64,000 bases of DNA from Flavobacterium sp. ACN6 (GCF_002304005.1 NZ_MRCQ01000018.1:24697-88696); one strand, 5' to 3'. Positions 41,352-51,582 are shown, counted from the first letter of the stretch. A program made the numbers and translations. The notes: generated by a model not told the origin, from the letters alone.

Positions 41352-44300
41352 ATGAGAGTTAAAGAACAAGGGCTTTATCTGCCTGAATTTGAACACGACA
41401 ATTGTGGTGCAGGATTTATTTGTAATTTGAATGGTATTAAGTCAAATGATATTATTCACAAAGCATTAGACATCTTAATTAAATTGGAACATCGTGGTGC
41501 AGTTAGTTCTGATGGACGAACTGGTGACGGGGCCGGAATTTTATTCGACATCCCTCATGATTTTTTTAAGAAAGTTTGTGACTTTGAAATCCCAGAAACG
41601 CGTGAGTATGCAGTAGGAATGGTTTTTTTACCAAAAAGCAAAAACCAGGTTTCGTTTTGTATTAATGCATTTGAAGCAACTATCAAAGACCAAAACTTAA
41701 AAGTTTTAGGTTGGAGAGATGTACCAGTTGACGTTGAAAATTTAGGGCAAATCGCCGCAGAAAAAGAACCAACAGTTAAACAAGTTTTCGTATCTAAAAA
41801 CGGACAAAATTTAACTGAACAAGAATTTAATGCAAAACTTTTTGCAGCTAGAAAAATTGCAGAACATGCCGTAAGAGGTTCTAAGACTTCTGAAAGCCAT
41901 ATGTTTTATTTTACTAGTTTATCGACAACTACTATAATATATAAAGGTCTATTGATGCCGGAAGACATCAGCCGTTATTATATAGATTTAAAAGATCCAG
42001 ACTTGGTGACGCGTTTAGCGCTTGTTCACCAGCGTTTCTCTACAAATACATTCCCATCTTGGGATTTAGCGCAGCCGTTTAGATACATGTGTCATAATGG
42101 TGAAATCAACACACTTCGTGGAAACGTAAGCCGTATGCGTGCTCGTGAAGAGCTTATGCAGAGTGCTGTTTTTGGCGATGATATTAAAAAATTATTCCCA
42201 ATTATCTTAGAAGGAAAATCAGATTCTGCTTCTATGGATATGGTGGTTGAACTTTTATTAATGACTGGACGTTCTCTTCCAGAGGCAATGATGATGGTTG
42301 TTCCTGAAGCTTGGGAAAAACACCAGACAATGTCTCCGGAGAAAAAAGCATTCTACGAGTTTAACGCTTGTATTATGGAACCTTGGGATGGTCCAGCTTC
42401 CATTCCGTTTACAGATGGAAACGTAATTGGTGCTTTACTAGACAGAAACGGATTGCGTCCTTCTCGTTACACCTTAACAAAAAGTGGTTTCGTAATCATG
42501 TCATCAGAAATTGGTGTATTAGATATCGATCCAGAAGACGTAATTCAGCACGGTCGTTTAGAGCCAGGGAAAATGTTCTTGGTTGATATGAACGAAGGTC
42601 GTATTATCGAAGATGAAGAAGTTAAAAAAGCGATAGTTACAAAACGTCCTTATAAAGAATGGCTGGATGCTAACTTATTACCATTAGCTAATATTCCATA
42701 TACAAATAATCCTACTCCAGTTGAGAAATTAGATTTCTTAACGAGACAAAAATTATTTGGTTACACGATTGAAGATTTAAAAACAATTATCAATCCAATG
42801 GGAGGTCAAGGAGCTGAAGCAATTAGTTCTATGGGTAACGATACGCCTTTGGCAGTATTGTCAGACCAGCCACAATTGTTGTACAACTATTTCAAGCAGT
42901 TGTTTGCTCAGGTTACCAATCCGCCTTTGGATGGTATTCGTGAAGAAATCATTACTGATATCAGTTTAGCAATTGGAGGGGATTTCAATATTTTTGAAAT
43001 TGAATCTAAACAATGTAAAAAACTAAAAATCCAAAATCCAGTTATTTCTAACGAGGATTTAGATAAAATCAGAAACATTGATCACGCAGATTTCAAATCG
43101 GCTACTATTTCTACTTTATACAAAATAGAAAAAGGAGTTAACGGTTTAGAGCGCGCGCTTGAGAAATGTGTTCAGGCAACTTTCAAAGCGGTTTCTGAAG
43201 GATGCAATATCATTATTTTATCAGATAGAGGTGTTAGCGAAGAATTTGCTCCAATCCCTATGCTATTGGCTTGTTCTTACATTCACCACTCTTTGAATAT
43301 TTTACAGGTTCGTTCTAAATTCGGAATCATTATTGAATCTGCAGAGCCTCGTGAACCGCATCATTTTGCGTTATTGTTCGGATACGGCGCAAGTGCGATC
43401 AATCCATACATGGTAAATGAAATTATTCACGATCAGGTAAACCAAGGATTCATTAAAGGTGTAAAAGCTGATTATGCGATTGTAAATTACAACAAAGCGA
43501 TTGCGAAAGGAATCGTTAAAATCATGAACAAAATTGGTATCTCTACTCTACATTCGTATAGAGCTGCTCAGATTTTCGAGATTTTAGGTTTAAACAAAAC
43601 ATTTACTTCTAAATATTTCCCTTACACACCTTCTAGAATTGAAGGAATTGGTTTAATGGAAGTGGAGAAAGAGGTTAAAAAACGTTTCCAAAAAGCATTC
43701 CCAAATTCAAAAATCGCAAACTTGCTTTCTCTTGAAATTGGAGGTATTTACAGATGGAGACGTGGTGGTGAAAAACACATGTTTAACCCAACCACTATTT
43801 CTAAATTACAACAAGCGGTTCGTTTAAACAGCCCTGAAAGTTATAAAGAATACTCTAATGCCGTTAATGAGCAAAGCTCAAACTTAATGACAATTAGAGG
43901 TTTATTTGAATTCAACAACTTAGATCCAATTTCTATTGATGAAGTAGAGCCTTGGACAGAAATTGTGAAGAAATTCAAAACGGGTGCGATGTCTTATGGA
44001 TCTATCAGTAGAGAAGCACACGAGAATCTTGCGATTGCAATGAACAGAATTGGTGGAAAAAGTAACTCTGGAGAAGGTGGAGAAGATCCGAAACGTTTCC
44101 AGAAAGAAATTAACGGAGATTCTAGAAACAGTGCCATCAAACAAGTTGCATCAGGACGTTTTGGTGTTTCGATCAACTATTTGACAAACGCTAAAGAAAT
44201 TCAGATTAAAATGGCTCAGGGAGCGAAACCTGGTGAAGGTGGACAATTACCTGGAGAAAAAGTAGTGCCGTGGATTGCTGAAACTAGAAACTCTACACCT

Positions 44301-45869
44301 TATGTAGGTTTGATTTCGCCTCCGCCTCACCACGATATATATTCTATTGAGGATTTATCTCAGTTGATTTACGACTTGAAAAATGCAAACCGTGAAGCAC
44401 GTGTAAACGTAAAATTAGTATCTGAAGTTGGAGTTGGAACCATCGCTGCCGGTGTTGCCAAAGCAAAAGCCGACGTTATCTTAATTTCAGGTTATGACGG
44501 AGGAACGGGTGCTGCTCCATTAACTTCATTACAACACACAGGTATTCCGTGGGAACTTGGTTTAGCTGAAGCACAGCAGACTTTGATCTTAAATGATTTA
44601 AGAAGCCGTGTGGTTTTAGAGTGTGACGGACAGTTAAAAACAGGCCGTGATGTAGCAATTGCTGCATTATTAGGAGCAGAAGAATTTGGTTTTGCAACTG
44701 CACCGCTTGTAGCTTCTGGATGTATCATGATGAGAGCTTGTCACTTAAATACTTGTCCAGTTGGTATCGCAACTCAGGATCCTGAATTGAGAAAAAATTT
44801 CAAAGGAACTCCAGAGCACGTAATCAACTTCATGTATTTTATTGCTGAGGAATTAAGAGAAATCATGGCGCAATTAGGTTTCAGAACCTTAAAAGAAATG
44901 GTAGGTCAGTCACAAAAATTAAATGTGAATAAAGCGATCAAACATTACAAAGCCAATGGTTTAGATTTATCATCAATTCTATACAAACCGGAAAAAGCGA
45001 AAACGGTTCCGAATCACAATACAACAGAGCAGGATCACCAACTTGAAAATGTATTGGATTTTGCGATCATCAAAGAAGCAATTCCGTCTATTTATAGAAA
45101 AGAAAAAACAAGAGTTACATTTAAAATTAAAAATACAGACCGTTCTGTAGGTGCTATTTTGAGTAATGAAATCTCAAAAATATATGGCGCACAAGGATTA
45201 CCTGATGACACTATTTTAGTTGATTTTGAAGGTTCTGCTGGACAAAGTTTTGGTGCTTTTGCAACAAATGGATTGTCGTTTAAAATTCACGGAAACTGTA
45301 ATGATTATTTAGGAAAAGGACTGTCTGGAGGAAAATTGATTATCAAAGTCCCTCCTACTGCAACCTTTAAACCTGAAGAAAACATCATTATTGGAAACGT
45401 TGCCCTTTACGGAGCTATTACCGGAGAGGCTTATATTAATGGTATGGCCGGAGAGCGTTTTTGTGTGAGAAATTCTGGAGCAACAGCCGTTGTTGAAGGA
45501 ATTGGAGATCACGGATGCGAATACATGACCGGTGGTACAGTGGTAGTTTTAGGAAAAACAGGAAGAAACTTCGCAGCTGGTATGAGCGGTGGTGTAGCTT
45601 ATGTTTACGATCCAAATAAAAAATTCGATTCGACTGTATGTAACATGGAAATGGTTGCATTCGATCCAATGGAAGAAGAGGACTTTACAAAACTAAGACG
45701 ATTGATCAAAAATCATTCCCTGTACACTAGCAGTCCATTAGCAAAAAGAATTTTAGCAGACTGGGAAAATGAGCAGAAACATTTCGTAAAAGTAATGCCG
45801 ACTGATTACAAAAAAGCATTACAACGAATTGCAGAAGAGAAAAAAATAGAAGAATTAATAGCTGGATAA
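41352..45869 (+). CDS. gltB: Glutamate synthase large subunit
   Basis: 1505 residues from MRVKEQGLYLPEFEHDNCGAGF. C18 is the predicted N-terminal nucleophile after cleavage of a short propeptide, opening the class II glutamine amidotransferase domain (to ~430). The central and FMN domains follow (KFKTGAMSYGSISREAHENLA, SNSGEGGEDP, AKPGEGGQLPGEKV), with a 3Fe-4S cluster motif CIMMRACHLNTCPVG near 1124-1138 and a C-terminal beta-helix domain (GCEYMTGGTVVVLG). It converts glutamine and 2-oxoglutarate to two glutamates. gltD follows after 110 bases, and the ammonium transporter at 62.5 kb serves the same nitrogen route. Confidence 0.97.
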   Translation: MRVKEQGLYLPEFEHDNCGAGFICNLNGIKSNDIIHKALDILIKLEHRGAVSSDGRTGDGAGILFDIPHDFFKKVCDFEIPETREYAVGMVFLPKSKNQVSFCINAFEATIKDQNLKVLGWRDVPVDVENLGQIAAEKEPTVKQVFVSKNGQNLTEQEFNAKLFAARKIAEHAVRGSKTSESHMFYFTSLSTTTIIYKGLLMPEDISRYYIDLKDPDLVTRLALVHQRFSTNTFPSWDLAQPFRYMCHNGEINTLRGNVSRMRAREELMQSAVFGDDIKKLFPIILEGKSDSASMDMVVELLLMTGRSLPEAMMMVVPEAWEKHQTMSPEKKAFYEFNACIMEPWDGPASIPFTDGNVIGALLDRNGLRPSRYTLTKSGFVIMSSEIGVLDIDPEDVIQHGRLEPGKMFLVDMNEGRIIEDEEVKKAIVTKRPYKEWLDANLLPLANIPYTNNPTPVEKLDFLTRQKLFGYTIEDLKTIINPMGGQGAEAISSMGNDTPLAVLSDQPQLLYNYFKQLFAQVTNPPLDGIREEIITDISLAIGGDFNIFEIESKQCKKLKIQNPVISNEDLDKIRNIDHADFKSATISTLYKIEKGVNGLERALEKCVQATFKAVSEGCNIIILSDRGVSEEFAPIPMLLACSYIHHSLNILQVRSKFGIIIESAEPREPHHFALLFGYGASAINPYMVNEIIHDQVNQGFIKGVKADYAIVNYNKAIAKGIVKIMNKIGISTLHSYRAAQIFEILGLNKTFTSKYFPYTPSRIEGIGLMEVEKEVKKRFQKAFPNSKIANLLSLEIGGIYRWRRGGEKHMFNPTTISKLQQAVRLNSPESYKEYSNAVNEQSSNLMTIRGLFEFNNLDPISIDEVEPWTEIVKKFKTGAMSYGSISREAHENLAIAMNRIGGKSNSGEGGEDPKRFQKEINGDSRNSAIKQVASGRFGVSINYLTNAKEIQIKMAQGAKPGEGGQLPGEKVVPWIAETRNSTPYVGLISPPPHHDIYSIEDLSQLIYDLKNANREARVNVKLVSEVGVGTIAAGVAKAKADVILISGYDGGTGAAPLTSLQHTGIPWELGLAEAQQTLILNDLRSRVVLECDGQLKTGRDVAIAALLGAEEFGFATAPLVASGCIMMRACHLNTCPVGIATQDPELRKNFKGTPEHVINFMYFIAEELREIMAQLGFRTLKEMVGQSQKLNVNKAIKHYKANGLDLSSILYKPEKAKTVPNHNTTEQDHQLENVLDFAIIKEAIPSIYRKEKTRVTFKIKNTDRSVGAILSNEISKIYGAQGLPDDTILVDFEGSAGQSFGAFATNGLSFKIHGNCNDYLGKGLSGGKLIIKVPPTATFKPEENIIIGNVALYGAITGEAYINGMAGERFCVRNSGATAVVEGIGDHGCEYMTGGTVVVLGKTGRNFAAGMSGGVAYVYDPNKKFDSTVCNMEMVAFDPMEEEDFTKLRRLIKNHSLYTSSPLAKRILADWENEQKHFVKVMPTDYKKALQRIAEEKKIEELIAG

Positions 45870-45888
45870 AAATCAATTTCAAAAAATA

Positions 45889-45950
45889 AAATTCCAAATT
45901 CCAATGGCAAGATCAATGCCTATAGTAATAAAAATTGGAATTTGGAATTT
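45889..45950. repeat. Perfect 17-bp inverted repeat between gltB and gltD
   Basis: AAATTCCAAATTCCAAT (45889-45905) is the exact reverse complement of 45934-45950; the loop begins GGC and ends GCC-like sequence. The AAATTCCA word recurs at 21588-21620 and again at 45951-45966. It may attenuate gltD relative to gltB, or be a neutral dispersed repeat. Confidence 0.75.
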
Positions 45951-45979
45951 AAAGAAATTGGAATTTAATTTAAAATGTC

Positions 45980-47434
45980 ATGGGTAAAATAGGCGGATTT
46001 AAAGAATATAATAGAGCCGACGAAAGTAATTTAGCAGTAGCAGAACGCGTTTCTAACTATAACGAATTTACTATTCCGTTAGCAGAAGATAAGAAAAAAG
46101 AACAAGGTTCAAGATGTATGGATTGTGGTATTCCTTTTTGCCACAGCGGTTGTCCGTTAGGGAATTTAATTCCAGATTTTAACGACATGGTGCATCAGGA
46201 AGAATGGCAGAGTGCATTAGAGATTTTACAATCGACTAATAACTTTCCAGAATTTACAGGTCGCTTATGCCCTGCTCCATGCGAAAAAGCATGTGTATTA
46301 GGAATCATTCAAGATCCTGTTGCGATCGAAAACATCGAGAAAAACATCGTTGAAAGAGGTTTTGCTGAAGGATGGATTAAACCACAAACTCCAAAAACCA
46401 GAACTGGAAAAACAGTTGCTGTTATTGGTTCTGGACCTGCAGGTTTAGCGGCAGCACAACAATTAAACAGAGCAGGTCACACTGTTACTGTTTTTGAAAG
46501 AGATAATGCAATTGGAGGTTTATTACGTTACGGAATCCCTAATTTCAAATTAGAAAAAGAAATTATCGACAGACGTGTAATTATCCTTGAAGCAGAGGGA
46601 ATCACTTTCAAAACGAATGTAAATGTTGGTGTTAACTTCAGCGTAGAAGAATTAAACGCATTTGATTCTATCGTTTTATGTGGAGGAGCAACGGAAAGAA
46701 GAAGCTTGCCAACTAAAGGAATCGAAAGTAAAGGTGTTGTTCAGGCAATGGATTTCTTAACACAGCAGACTAAAGTTTTATTTGGAGAATCTATCCCAGA
46801 TCAAGTAAAAGCTACTGGAAAAGATGTCATCGTTATTGGCGGCGGAGACACAGGTTCTGACTGTGTTGGAACATCAAACAGACACGGAGCTAAATCGGTA
46901 ACTAACTTTGAAATTTTACCAAAACCTCCAGTAGGAAGAAGCGAGTCAACTCCTTGGCCTTTCTGGCCGTTGCAGTTAAAAACATCTTCTTCTCACGAAG
47001 AAGGCTGTAACAGAAACTGGTTAATCAACACTAAAGAATTTATTTCTAATGATAAAGGTGAATTAACTGGATTAAAAACAGTTGAAGTACAATGGAAAAT
47101 GACTCCTGGTCAGCGTCCTGAATTAATCGAAAAAGAAGGTTCTGAAAAAATCTGGCCTTGCGATTTAGCTTTACTAGCTTTAGGATTTACAGGTCCAGAG
47201 AAAACATTGAGCGAGCAATTAGGAATCGAAACTGACGCAAGAAGCAATTATAAAGCCCACAATTATCAGACAAATGTTCCACATATTTTCACTGCTGGTG
47301 ATATGAGAAGAGGACAATCTCTGATTGTTTGGGCAATTTCTGAAGGCCGTGAAGCCGCAAGAGAAGTAGATTTATTCTTAATGGGTTCTACTAATCTTCC
47401 AACTAAAGGAAGAGGAGATTTGCCTAGTTTATAA
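45980..47434 (+). CDS. gltD: Glutamate synthase small subunit
   Basis: 484 residues. N-terminal cysteine clusters for two 4Fe-4S centres (CMDCGIPFCHSGCPLGNLIP and CPAPCEKACVLG), then FAD-binding VAVIGSGPAGLAAAQQL and NADPH-binding VIVIGGGDTGSDCVGTS, and the second FAD motif FTAGDMRRGQSLIVWAISEGREAA. It passes electrons from NADPH to GltB. The start at 45980 is overlapped by an out-of-frame ATG at 45975 that runs to a stop within six codons. Confidence 0.97.
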   Translation: MGKIGGFKEYNRADESNLAVAERVSNYNEFTIPLAEDKKKEQGSRCMDCGIPFCHSGCPLGNLIPDFNDMVHQEEWQSALEILQSTNNFPEFTGRLCPAPCEKACVLGIIQDPVAIENIEKNIVERGFAEGWIKPQTPKTRTGKTVAVIGSGPAGLAAAQQLNRAGHTVTVFERDNAIGGLLRYGIPNFKLEKEIIDRRVIILEAEGITFKTNVNVGVNFSVEELNAFDSIVLCGGATERRSLPTKGIESKGVVQAMDFLTQQTKVLFGESIPDQVKATGKDVIVIGGGDTGSDCVGTSNRHGAKSVTNFEILPKPPVGRSESTPWPFWPLQLKTSSSHEEGCNRNWLINTKEFISNDKGELTGLKTVEVQWKMTPGQRPELIEKEGSEKIWPCDLALLALGFTGPEKTLSEQLGIETDARSNYKAHNYQTNVPHIFTAGDMRRGQSLIVWAISEGREAAREVDLFLMGSTNLPTKGRGDLPSL

Positions 47435-47530
47435 TCTTTCAAGGCTCACAGGTTCATAGTAACAAAGGGACAAAGCTTAGAATGAGCAAAGTAAAAACTT
47501 TGTTACTCTGAGCCTTTGTCCCTTTGAATC

Positions 47531-47567
47531 TTAAAAAAGATTTACAAAAATCTTTTTTAATCGACTT
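47531..47567 (+). terminator. Terminator after gltBD
   Basis: TTAAAAAAGATTT (47531-47543) pairs with AAATCTTTTTTAA (47548-47560). Upstream, at about 47460-47525, a longer imperfect repeat GGGACAAAG/CTTTGTCCC forms a second hairpin of a dispersed type. Confidence 0.75.
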
Positions 47568-47619
47568 TTTGTTTAAAAATAAACATTTTGTTATAATTTG
47601 TTATTTTTCTACAAAAAAT

Positions 47620-47649
47620 TTGTCGTTACTCAAAAGTGTAATAACTTTG
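47620..47649 (+). promoter_or_regulatory. Promoter of lysA
   Basis: TTG (47620-47622), a 19-base spacer and TAACTTTG (47642-47649) give a full -33/-7 Bacteroidota promoter. It places the transcript start just before the ATG at 47667 and excludes the longer frame from 47598. Confidence 0.75.
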
Positions 47650-47666
47650 CCCAAAATGATTTAAAA

Positions 47667-48890
47667 ATGCAAGCAAAAGATTTACTGCAGTTAGCAGACC
47701 AATTTGGAAGTCCATTATATGTTTATGATGCCGAAAAAATCCAATCTCAGTACAATAGGTTAACTAAAGCTTTCTCTAAGGTAGAAAACTTGAGAGTTAA
47801 TTACGCCATGAAGGCATTGTCAAACGTTGCGATTCTTCAGTTATTAAAGAACATGGGGTCTGGTTTAGATACTGTATCAATTCAAGAAGTTTTATTGGGA
47901 CTTCATGCTGGCTATGATCCTGACAAAATTTTCTTTACACCAAACGGAGTTTCTCTAGAAGAAATCGAAGAAGTTGCCGCAATGGGTGTACAAATCAATA
48001 TTGATAACTTATCTATTCTGGAGCAATTCGGAACAAAATATCCACAAATTCCAGTATGTATTCGTATCAACCCACACGTAATGGCGGGTGGAAATGCCAA
48101 TATTTCTGTTGGACATATCGACAGTAAATTCGGAATCTCTGTTCACCAAATACCGCATATTTTGCGAATTGTAGAGAATACAAAAATGAGCATCGTGGGA
48201 ATTCACATGCACACAGGATCTGATATTTTAGATATCGAAGTATTCTTGTATGCTGCTGAAATCTTGTTCGATACGGCTAAACATTTTAAAGATTTAGAAT
48301 TCTTAGATTTCGGAAGTGGATTTAAAGTTCCTTACAAAAAAGACGATATCGAAACAGATATTGAAGAATTAGGTAAAAAGTTATCAAAAAGATTCAATGC
48401 TTTCTGTACAGAATACGGCAGAGATTTAACGCTGATTTTCGAACCAGGAAAATTCTTGGTGAGCGAAGCAGGTTTCTTCTTAGCAAAAGTAAACGTAGTA
48501 AAACAAACAACTTCAACAGTTTTCGCTGGAGTTGACAGTGGTTTCAACCATTTAATCCGTCCAATGTTTTACGGTTCACAACATTATATCGAAAACATCT
48601 CTAACCCAAAAGGAAAAGAGCGTTTTTACTCTGTTGTAGGATACATTTGCGAGACAGATACTTTTGCGAACAACCGTAGAATTTCAGAAATTACAGAAGG
48701 TGATATTTTGGCTTTCAGAAATGCTGGTGCATACTGCTTCTCAATGTCATCTAACTATAATTCAAGATACAAACCAGCCGAAGTTTTATGGAAAGACGGA
48801 AAAGGGATTCTAATTCGCGCTCACGAAACTTTCGAAGATTTACTTAAAAATCAAATTCCGTTGCCACAAGAAATTGCTGCAACAGTTTAA
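47667..48890 (+). CDS. lysA: Diaminopimelate decarboxylase
   Basis: 407 residues from ATG 47667. PLP lysine K49 in NYAMKALSN, ICIRINPHVMAGG, GKFGISVHQI-like SKFGISVHQ, the HMHTGSDI segment, DFGSGFKVPY, FEPGKFLVSEAGFFLAKV and CETDTFANNR near the C-terminus, all as in LysA. It decarboxylates meso-diaminopimelate to lysine, the last step of lysine biosynthesis. Own promoter and terminator. Confidence 0.95.
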   Translation: MQAKDLLQLADQFGSPLYVYDAEKIQSQYNRLTKAFSKVENLRVNYAMKALSNVAILQLLKNMGSGLDTVSIQEVLLGLHAGYDPDKIFFTPNGVSLEEIEEVAAMGVQINIDNLSILEQFGTKYPQIPVCIRINPHVMAGGNANISVGHIDSKFGISVHQIPHILRIVENTKMSIVGIHMHTGSDILDIEVFLYAAEILFDTAKHFKDLEFLDFGSGFKVPYKKDDIETDIEELGKKLSKRFNAFCTEYGRDLTLIFEPGKFLVSEAGFFLAKVNVVKQTTSTVFAGVDSGFNHLIRPMFYGSQHYIENISNPKGKERFYSVVGYICETDTFANNRRISEITEGDILAFRNAGAYCFSMSSNYNSRYKPAEVLWKDGKGILIRAHETFEDLLKNQIPLPQEIAATV

Positions 48891-48917
48891 AAATAAAAAA
48901 AAAGAGAATATCTAGTT

Positions 48918-48951
48918 AATCCCGTTTCTTAATTGAGGCGGGATTTTTTTA
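48918..48951 (+). terminator. Terminator of lysA
   Basis: AATCCCG (48918-48924) pairs with CGGGATT (48939-48945), then a run of seven T. Confidence 0.88.
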
Positions 48952-49380
48952 TTTTAGATTTTAGTCCCGAAGCCTCGGGATAGATTTTAGATTAATGTGT
49001 TTGTCAGGCTGATCGAAGTTGAAGCTTTAGGATAGATTTTAGATTAATGCCTTTCTCAGGTTGAGCAAAGTCGAAGCCCACGAAAAGTAACCACAAAGTC
49101 TTGATAATATATCGACTTTATTTAAGCGCCAAACTCGACAGGTTTTTAAAACCTGTCAGGTTTCCTAAACGACTACAATTGGAATTTAGAATATAAAAAA
49201 TTGAAAATTCTATTTTATGGCATCTCCCTCCGGGCTGTCCCGCCAGCTATCTGTATTGGGCTATATCTTTTGCTTCGCTTCACTCCACAAAAGAATACCA
49301 ACGCTATCCCTGATGCAAAATTTGTTTTCATTAGAAAATAATTTTTATCTTGTACTTTTTTTTACCACCAACCCCCAAAA
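48952..49380. repeat. Gene-free stretch made of several dispersed repeats
   Basis: Holds the CCCGAAGCCTCGGG palindrome (48966-48979) between TTTTAGATT repeats; two tandem copies of a GTCAGGCTGATCGAAGTTGA-like word (about 49000-49025 and 49052-49077); and ACAGGTTTTTAAAACCTGT, a near-perfect palindrome near 49139-49157. The rest, with a CGGGCTGTCCCGCC word near 49234, is non-coding by eye. Confidence 0.6.
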
Positions 49381-50547
49381 ATGAAAGAAAAAAAAATCGT
49401 CGGATTTTTAACTGCTACAGATCCTACTGATAAAAGAAGCTGGTCAGGTATTCATTATAGAATGTATAAATCTCTATTAAATGAATTTGACGAAGTATAT
49501 CTATTTGGCCCAATACCAAAAAGTAAAGCTTTAAAAAAAACACTTCAAATACTTGAGAAAATTCACTTAAAGTTATTTTCTAAAAAATATAATGTTTTTC
49601 ACAACATCATCTTAAGTAAATTTTATGCTTATAAAATTAATGCACAACTTAAAAAGAAAAAAATAGATATTTTATTTGCGCCGGCAGCCTCAACTGAAAT
49701 TGCTTTTTTAAAAACTGGTGCACCCATCTGCTATTTGTCTGACACCTCTTTCGGTCAGATAAATGGATATTATGAAAGCTTTTCTGGATTATCTCCTTTA
49801 TCCGTTAAGGAATCAAATTTAATTGAGAAGAAAGCAATAAAGAATTCTACAACGCAGGTCTACTCATCAAATTGGGCAGCAGATTACGTAATAAACAATT
49901 ACAAAGCTAATAGCAAAAACATCTACACTGTTAGTTTTGGAGCCAATATAGATTCGATACCTGCAGAAAAAACTATAAAAAAAGATTTTACTGGCACCGT
50001 AAATTTCCTTTTTTTGGGAGTTGACTGGAAAAGAAAAGGTGGAGACATTGTTTTAGAAGCCTTTACTATTTTAATAAATAAAGGATACGCTGTTACATTG
50101 ACGATTTGTGGCTGCACTCCACCAGATCAGATAACAAATCCGAAAATAAATATTATTCCATTCCTAAATAAAAATAATGCTGAAGAATATAATGAGTTTT
50201 TAAAAATATTATCTCAAACACATCTTTTATTTGTTCCAACTCGCGCAGATTGTACTCCCATTGTATTTTGCGAAGCAAATGCATTTGGAATTCCAGTAAT
50301 TACAACAAATACAGGAGGTGTTAGTTCGATAATCGAAAATCATATAAATGGTTTTGCTTTGCCATTTGAATCAAAACCAATTGAATACGCTGATCAAATT
50401 GAAACTCTTTTAAATGATCGAACAAAGCTTAAAGAATTATCACTGCAGTCAAGACAGAAATTTGACAAAGAATTAAATTGGAATTCCTGGGGTCAAAAAA
50501 TGAGAGAGATACTTTTGTTAACCATAGATCAAAAAAAACTATTTTAG
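49381..50547 (+). CDS. Glycosyltransferase, GT4/GT-B type
   Basis: 388 residues. The C-terminal half shows the GT-B donor-binding pattern: FLFLGVDWKRKGGDIVLEAF with the phosphate-binding arginine/lysine, LTICGC, LLFVPTRADCTPIVFCEANAFGIPVITTNTGGV and the E-x7-E-like spacing around CEANAFG. The N-terminal half is the acceptor domain (GFLTATDPTDKRSWSGIHYR). It transfers a sugar from a nucleotide donor, probably to a surface glycan; acceptor unknown. No glycan cluster surrounds it, so it may work alone. Confidence 0.87.
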   Translation: MKEKKIVGFLTATDPTDKRSWSGIHYRMYKSLLNEFDEVYLFGPIPKSKALKKTLQILEKIHLKLFSKKYNVFHNIILSKFYAYKINAQLKKKKIDILFAPAASTEIAFLKTGAPICYLSDTSFGQINGYYESFSGLSPLSVKESNLIEKKAIKNSTTQVYSSNWAADYVINNYKANSKNIYTVSFGANIDSIPAEKTIKKDFTGTVNFLFLGVDWKRKGGDIVLEAFTILINKGYAVTLTICGCTPPDQITNPKINIIPFLNKNNAEEYNEFLKILSQTHLLFVPTRADCTPIVFCEANAFGIPVITTNTGGVSSIIENHINGFALPFESKPIEYADQIETLLNDRTKLKELSLQSRQKFDKELNWNSWGQKMREILLLTIDQKKLF

Positions 50548-50568
50548 AAAATCAAATCAAAAAAAACA

Positions 50569-51018
50569 ATGAAAATCACGATTCCCGTGTCAGCATTATT
50601 TCTACTACTTAGCACCAATCTATTCAGCCAGACAATTGCTGATCTAAAACTAAAACCAAAAGAAATTCCAAAAACCTATACTTTAAGCGACGGTAATATT
50701 TGCATTACGCCTCAGGCCTGCAGTTTTTATAATGATATTGAAACCTACAGCAACATTGTTGGAACTATAAAAAGTAAAGCAATTCAAAGTTTTAAAAGCA
50801 AAACAGATCGTGGTTCTATTATGTATTTTGAATTTGAACATACCTTTAAAGGCGACAGATTTCTGCAAGGATTGCTGTGGGGGAAAAACGGCCAGCCAAC
50901 AGATGAACATCCAGAAGAATATTTGGCAAAAGGAAAATTTCTAATCATTTGGAGTTTTCGTCCAGAAAGTGCTTTAAAGGAAAAATCTGAGTCTAAAATT
51001 GAGGCACTTTTGGAATAA
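50569..51018 (+). CDS. Secreted protein of unknown function
   Basis: 149 residues with a signal peptide (ITIPVSALFLLLSTNLFSQ). The mature part has two cysteines in NICITPQACSFYND, a WSFRPES near the end, and mixed beta structure. No family recognised. It starts 21 bases after the glycosyltransferase gene and may be in the same operon. Confidence 0.65.
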   Translation: MKITIPVSALFLLLSTNLFSQTIADLKLKPKEIPKTYTLSDGNICITPQACSFYNDIETYSNIVGTIKSKAIQSFKSKTDRGSIMYFEFEHTFKGDRFLQGLLWGKNGQPTDEHPEEYLAKGKFLIIWSFRPESALKEKSESKIEALLE

Positions 51019-51115
51019 AAATAAAGTCTGAATTGGAAATATTTTGACTTCACTTAGAATTCATCTTTTAATATTATCTTCGTATTGAAAAATCTTCATC
51101 ATAAATAATACAAAA

Positions 51116-51478
51116 ATGAAACCGCAGATACGAATCCTACTCTACTCAATCCTATTCTTTTTATATCTTACTTCAACATCCGTTTTTCTTTCGTTAGGAC
51201 AAGTATTGAAGACAGATCCCTATATTACTTTAGGTTGCGGTTTTGCTGTTTTTAATCTTATTTATGCTTTCCTAGCTTTAAAATGGAAACCAGTTTTAAA
51301 TATAATATTTGCTATTGCAATTGCAGCTTTGTCATTATTTCTAGCTTTGCAATTTACTAATTTACATCTTCTTATAAATTACGATCCGTATCAGGTTAAA
51401 ACTGCCATATTTGCCAATGCTTTTTTTTCCATTATTTTTTGGGAAATTGTGTATCAGGTGAAGATCAGAAAATCATAA
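51116..51478 (+). CDS. Small integral membrane protein of unknown function
   Basis: 120 residues with four hydrophobic helices (ILLYSILFFLYLTSTSVFLSL, ITLGCGFAVFNLIYAFLAL, IIFAIAIAALSLFLALQF, AIFANAFFSIIFWEIVY). No conserved motif that I recognise. The strong hairpin after the stop codon would end its transcript. Confidence 0.68.
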   Translation: MKPQIRILLYSILFFLYLTSTSVFLSLGQVLKTDPYITLGCGFAVFNLIYAFLALKWKPVLNIIFAIAIAALSLFLALQFTNLHLLINYDPYQVKTAIFANAFFSIIFWEIVYQVKIRKS

Positions 51479-51535
51479 AAATCAATATCAATTGCCTACA
51501 GCTTTAGCTGGAGGTTAATAAAAGGCTTTAATATT

Positions 51536-51582
51536 AAGGCTTTAGCCAAAAAGCGCATTTCTTTTGGCTAAAGCCTTTTTCC
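51536..51582 (+). terminator. Perfect 16-bp hairpin with T-run inside a nested repeat
   Basis: AAGGCTTTAGCCAAAA (51536-51551) pairs with TTTTGGCTAAAGCCTT (51562-51577) followed by TTT. Outside it, AGCTTTAGCTGGAGG (51500-51514) and CTCCAGTTAAAACTGGAG (near 51598-51616) form further palindromes, so the whole block 51497-51616 is a nested repeat element that happens to supply a terminator. Confidence 0.8.
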
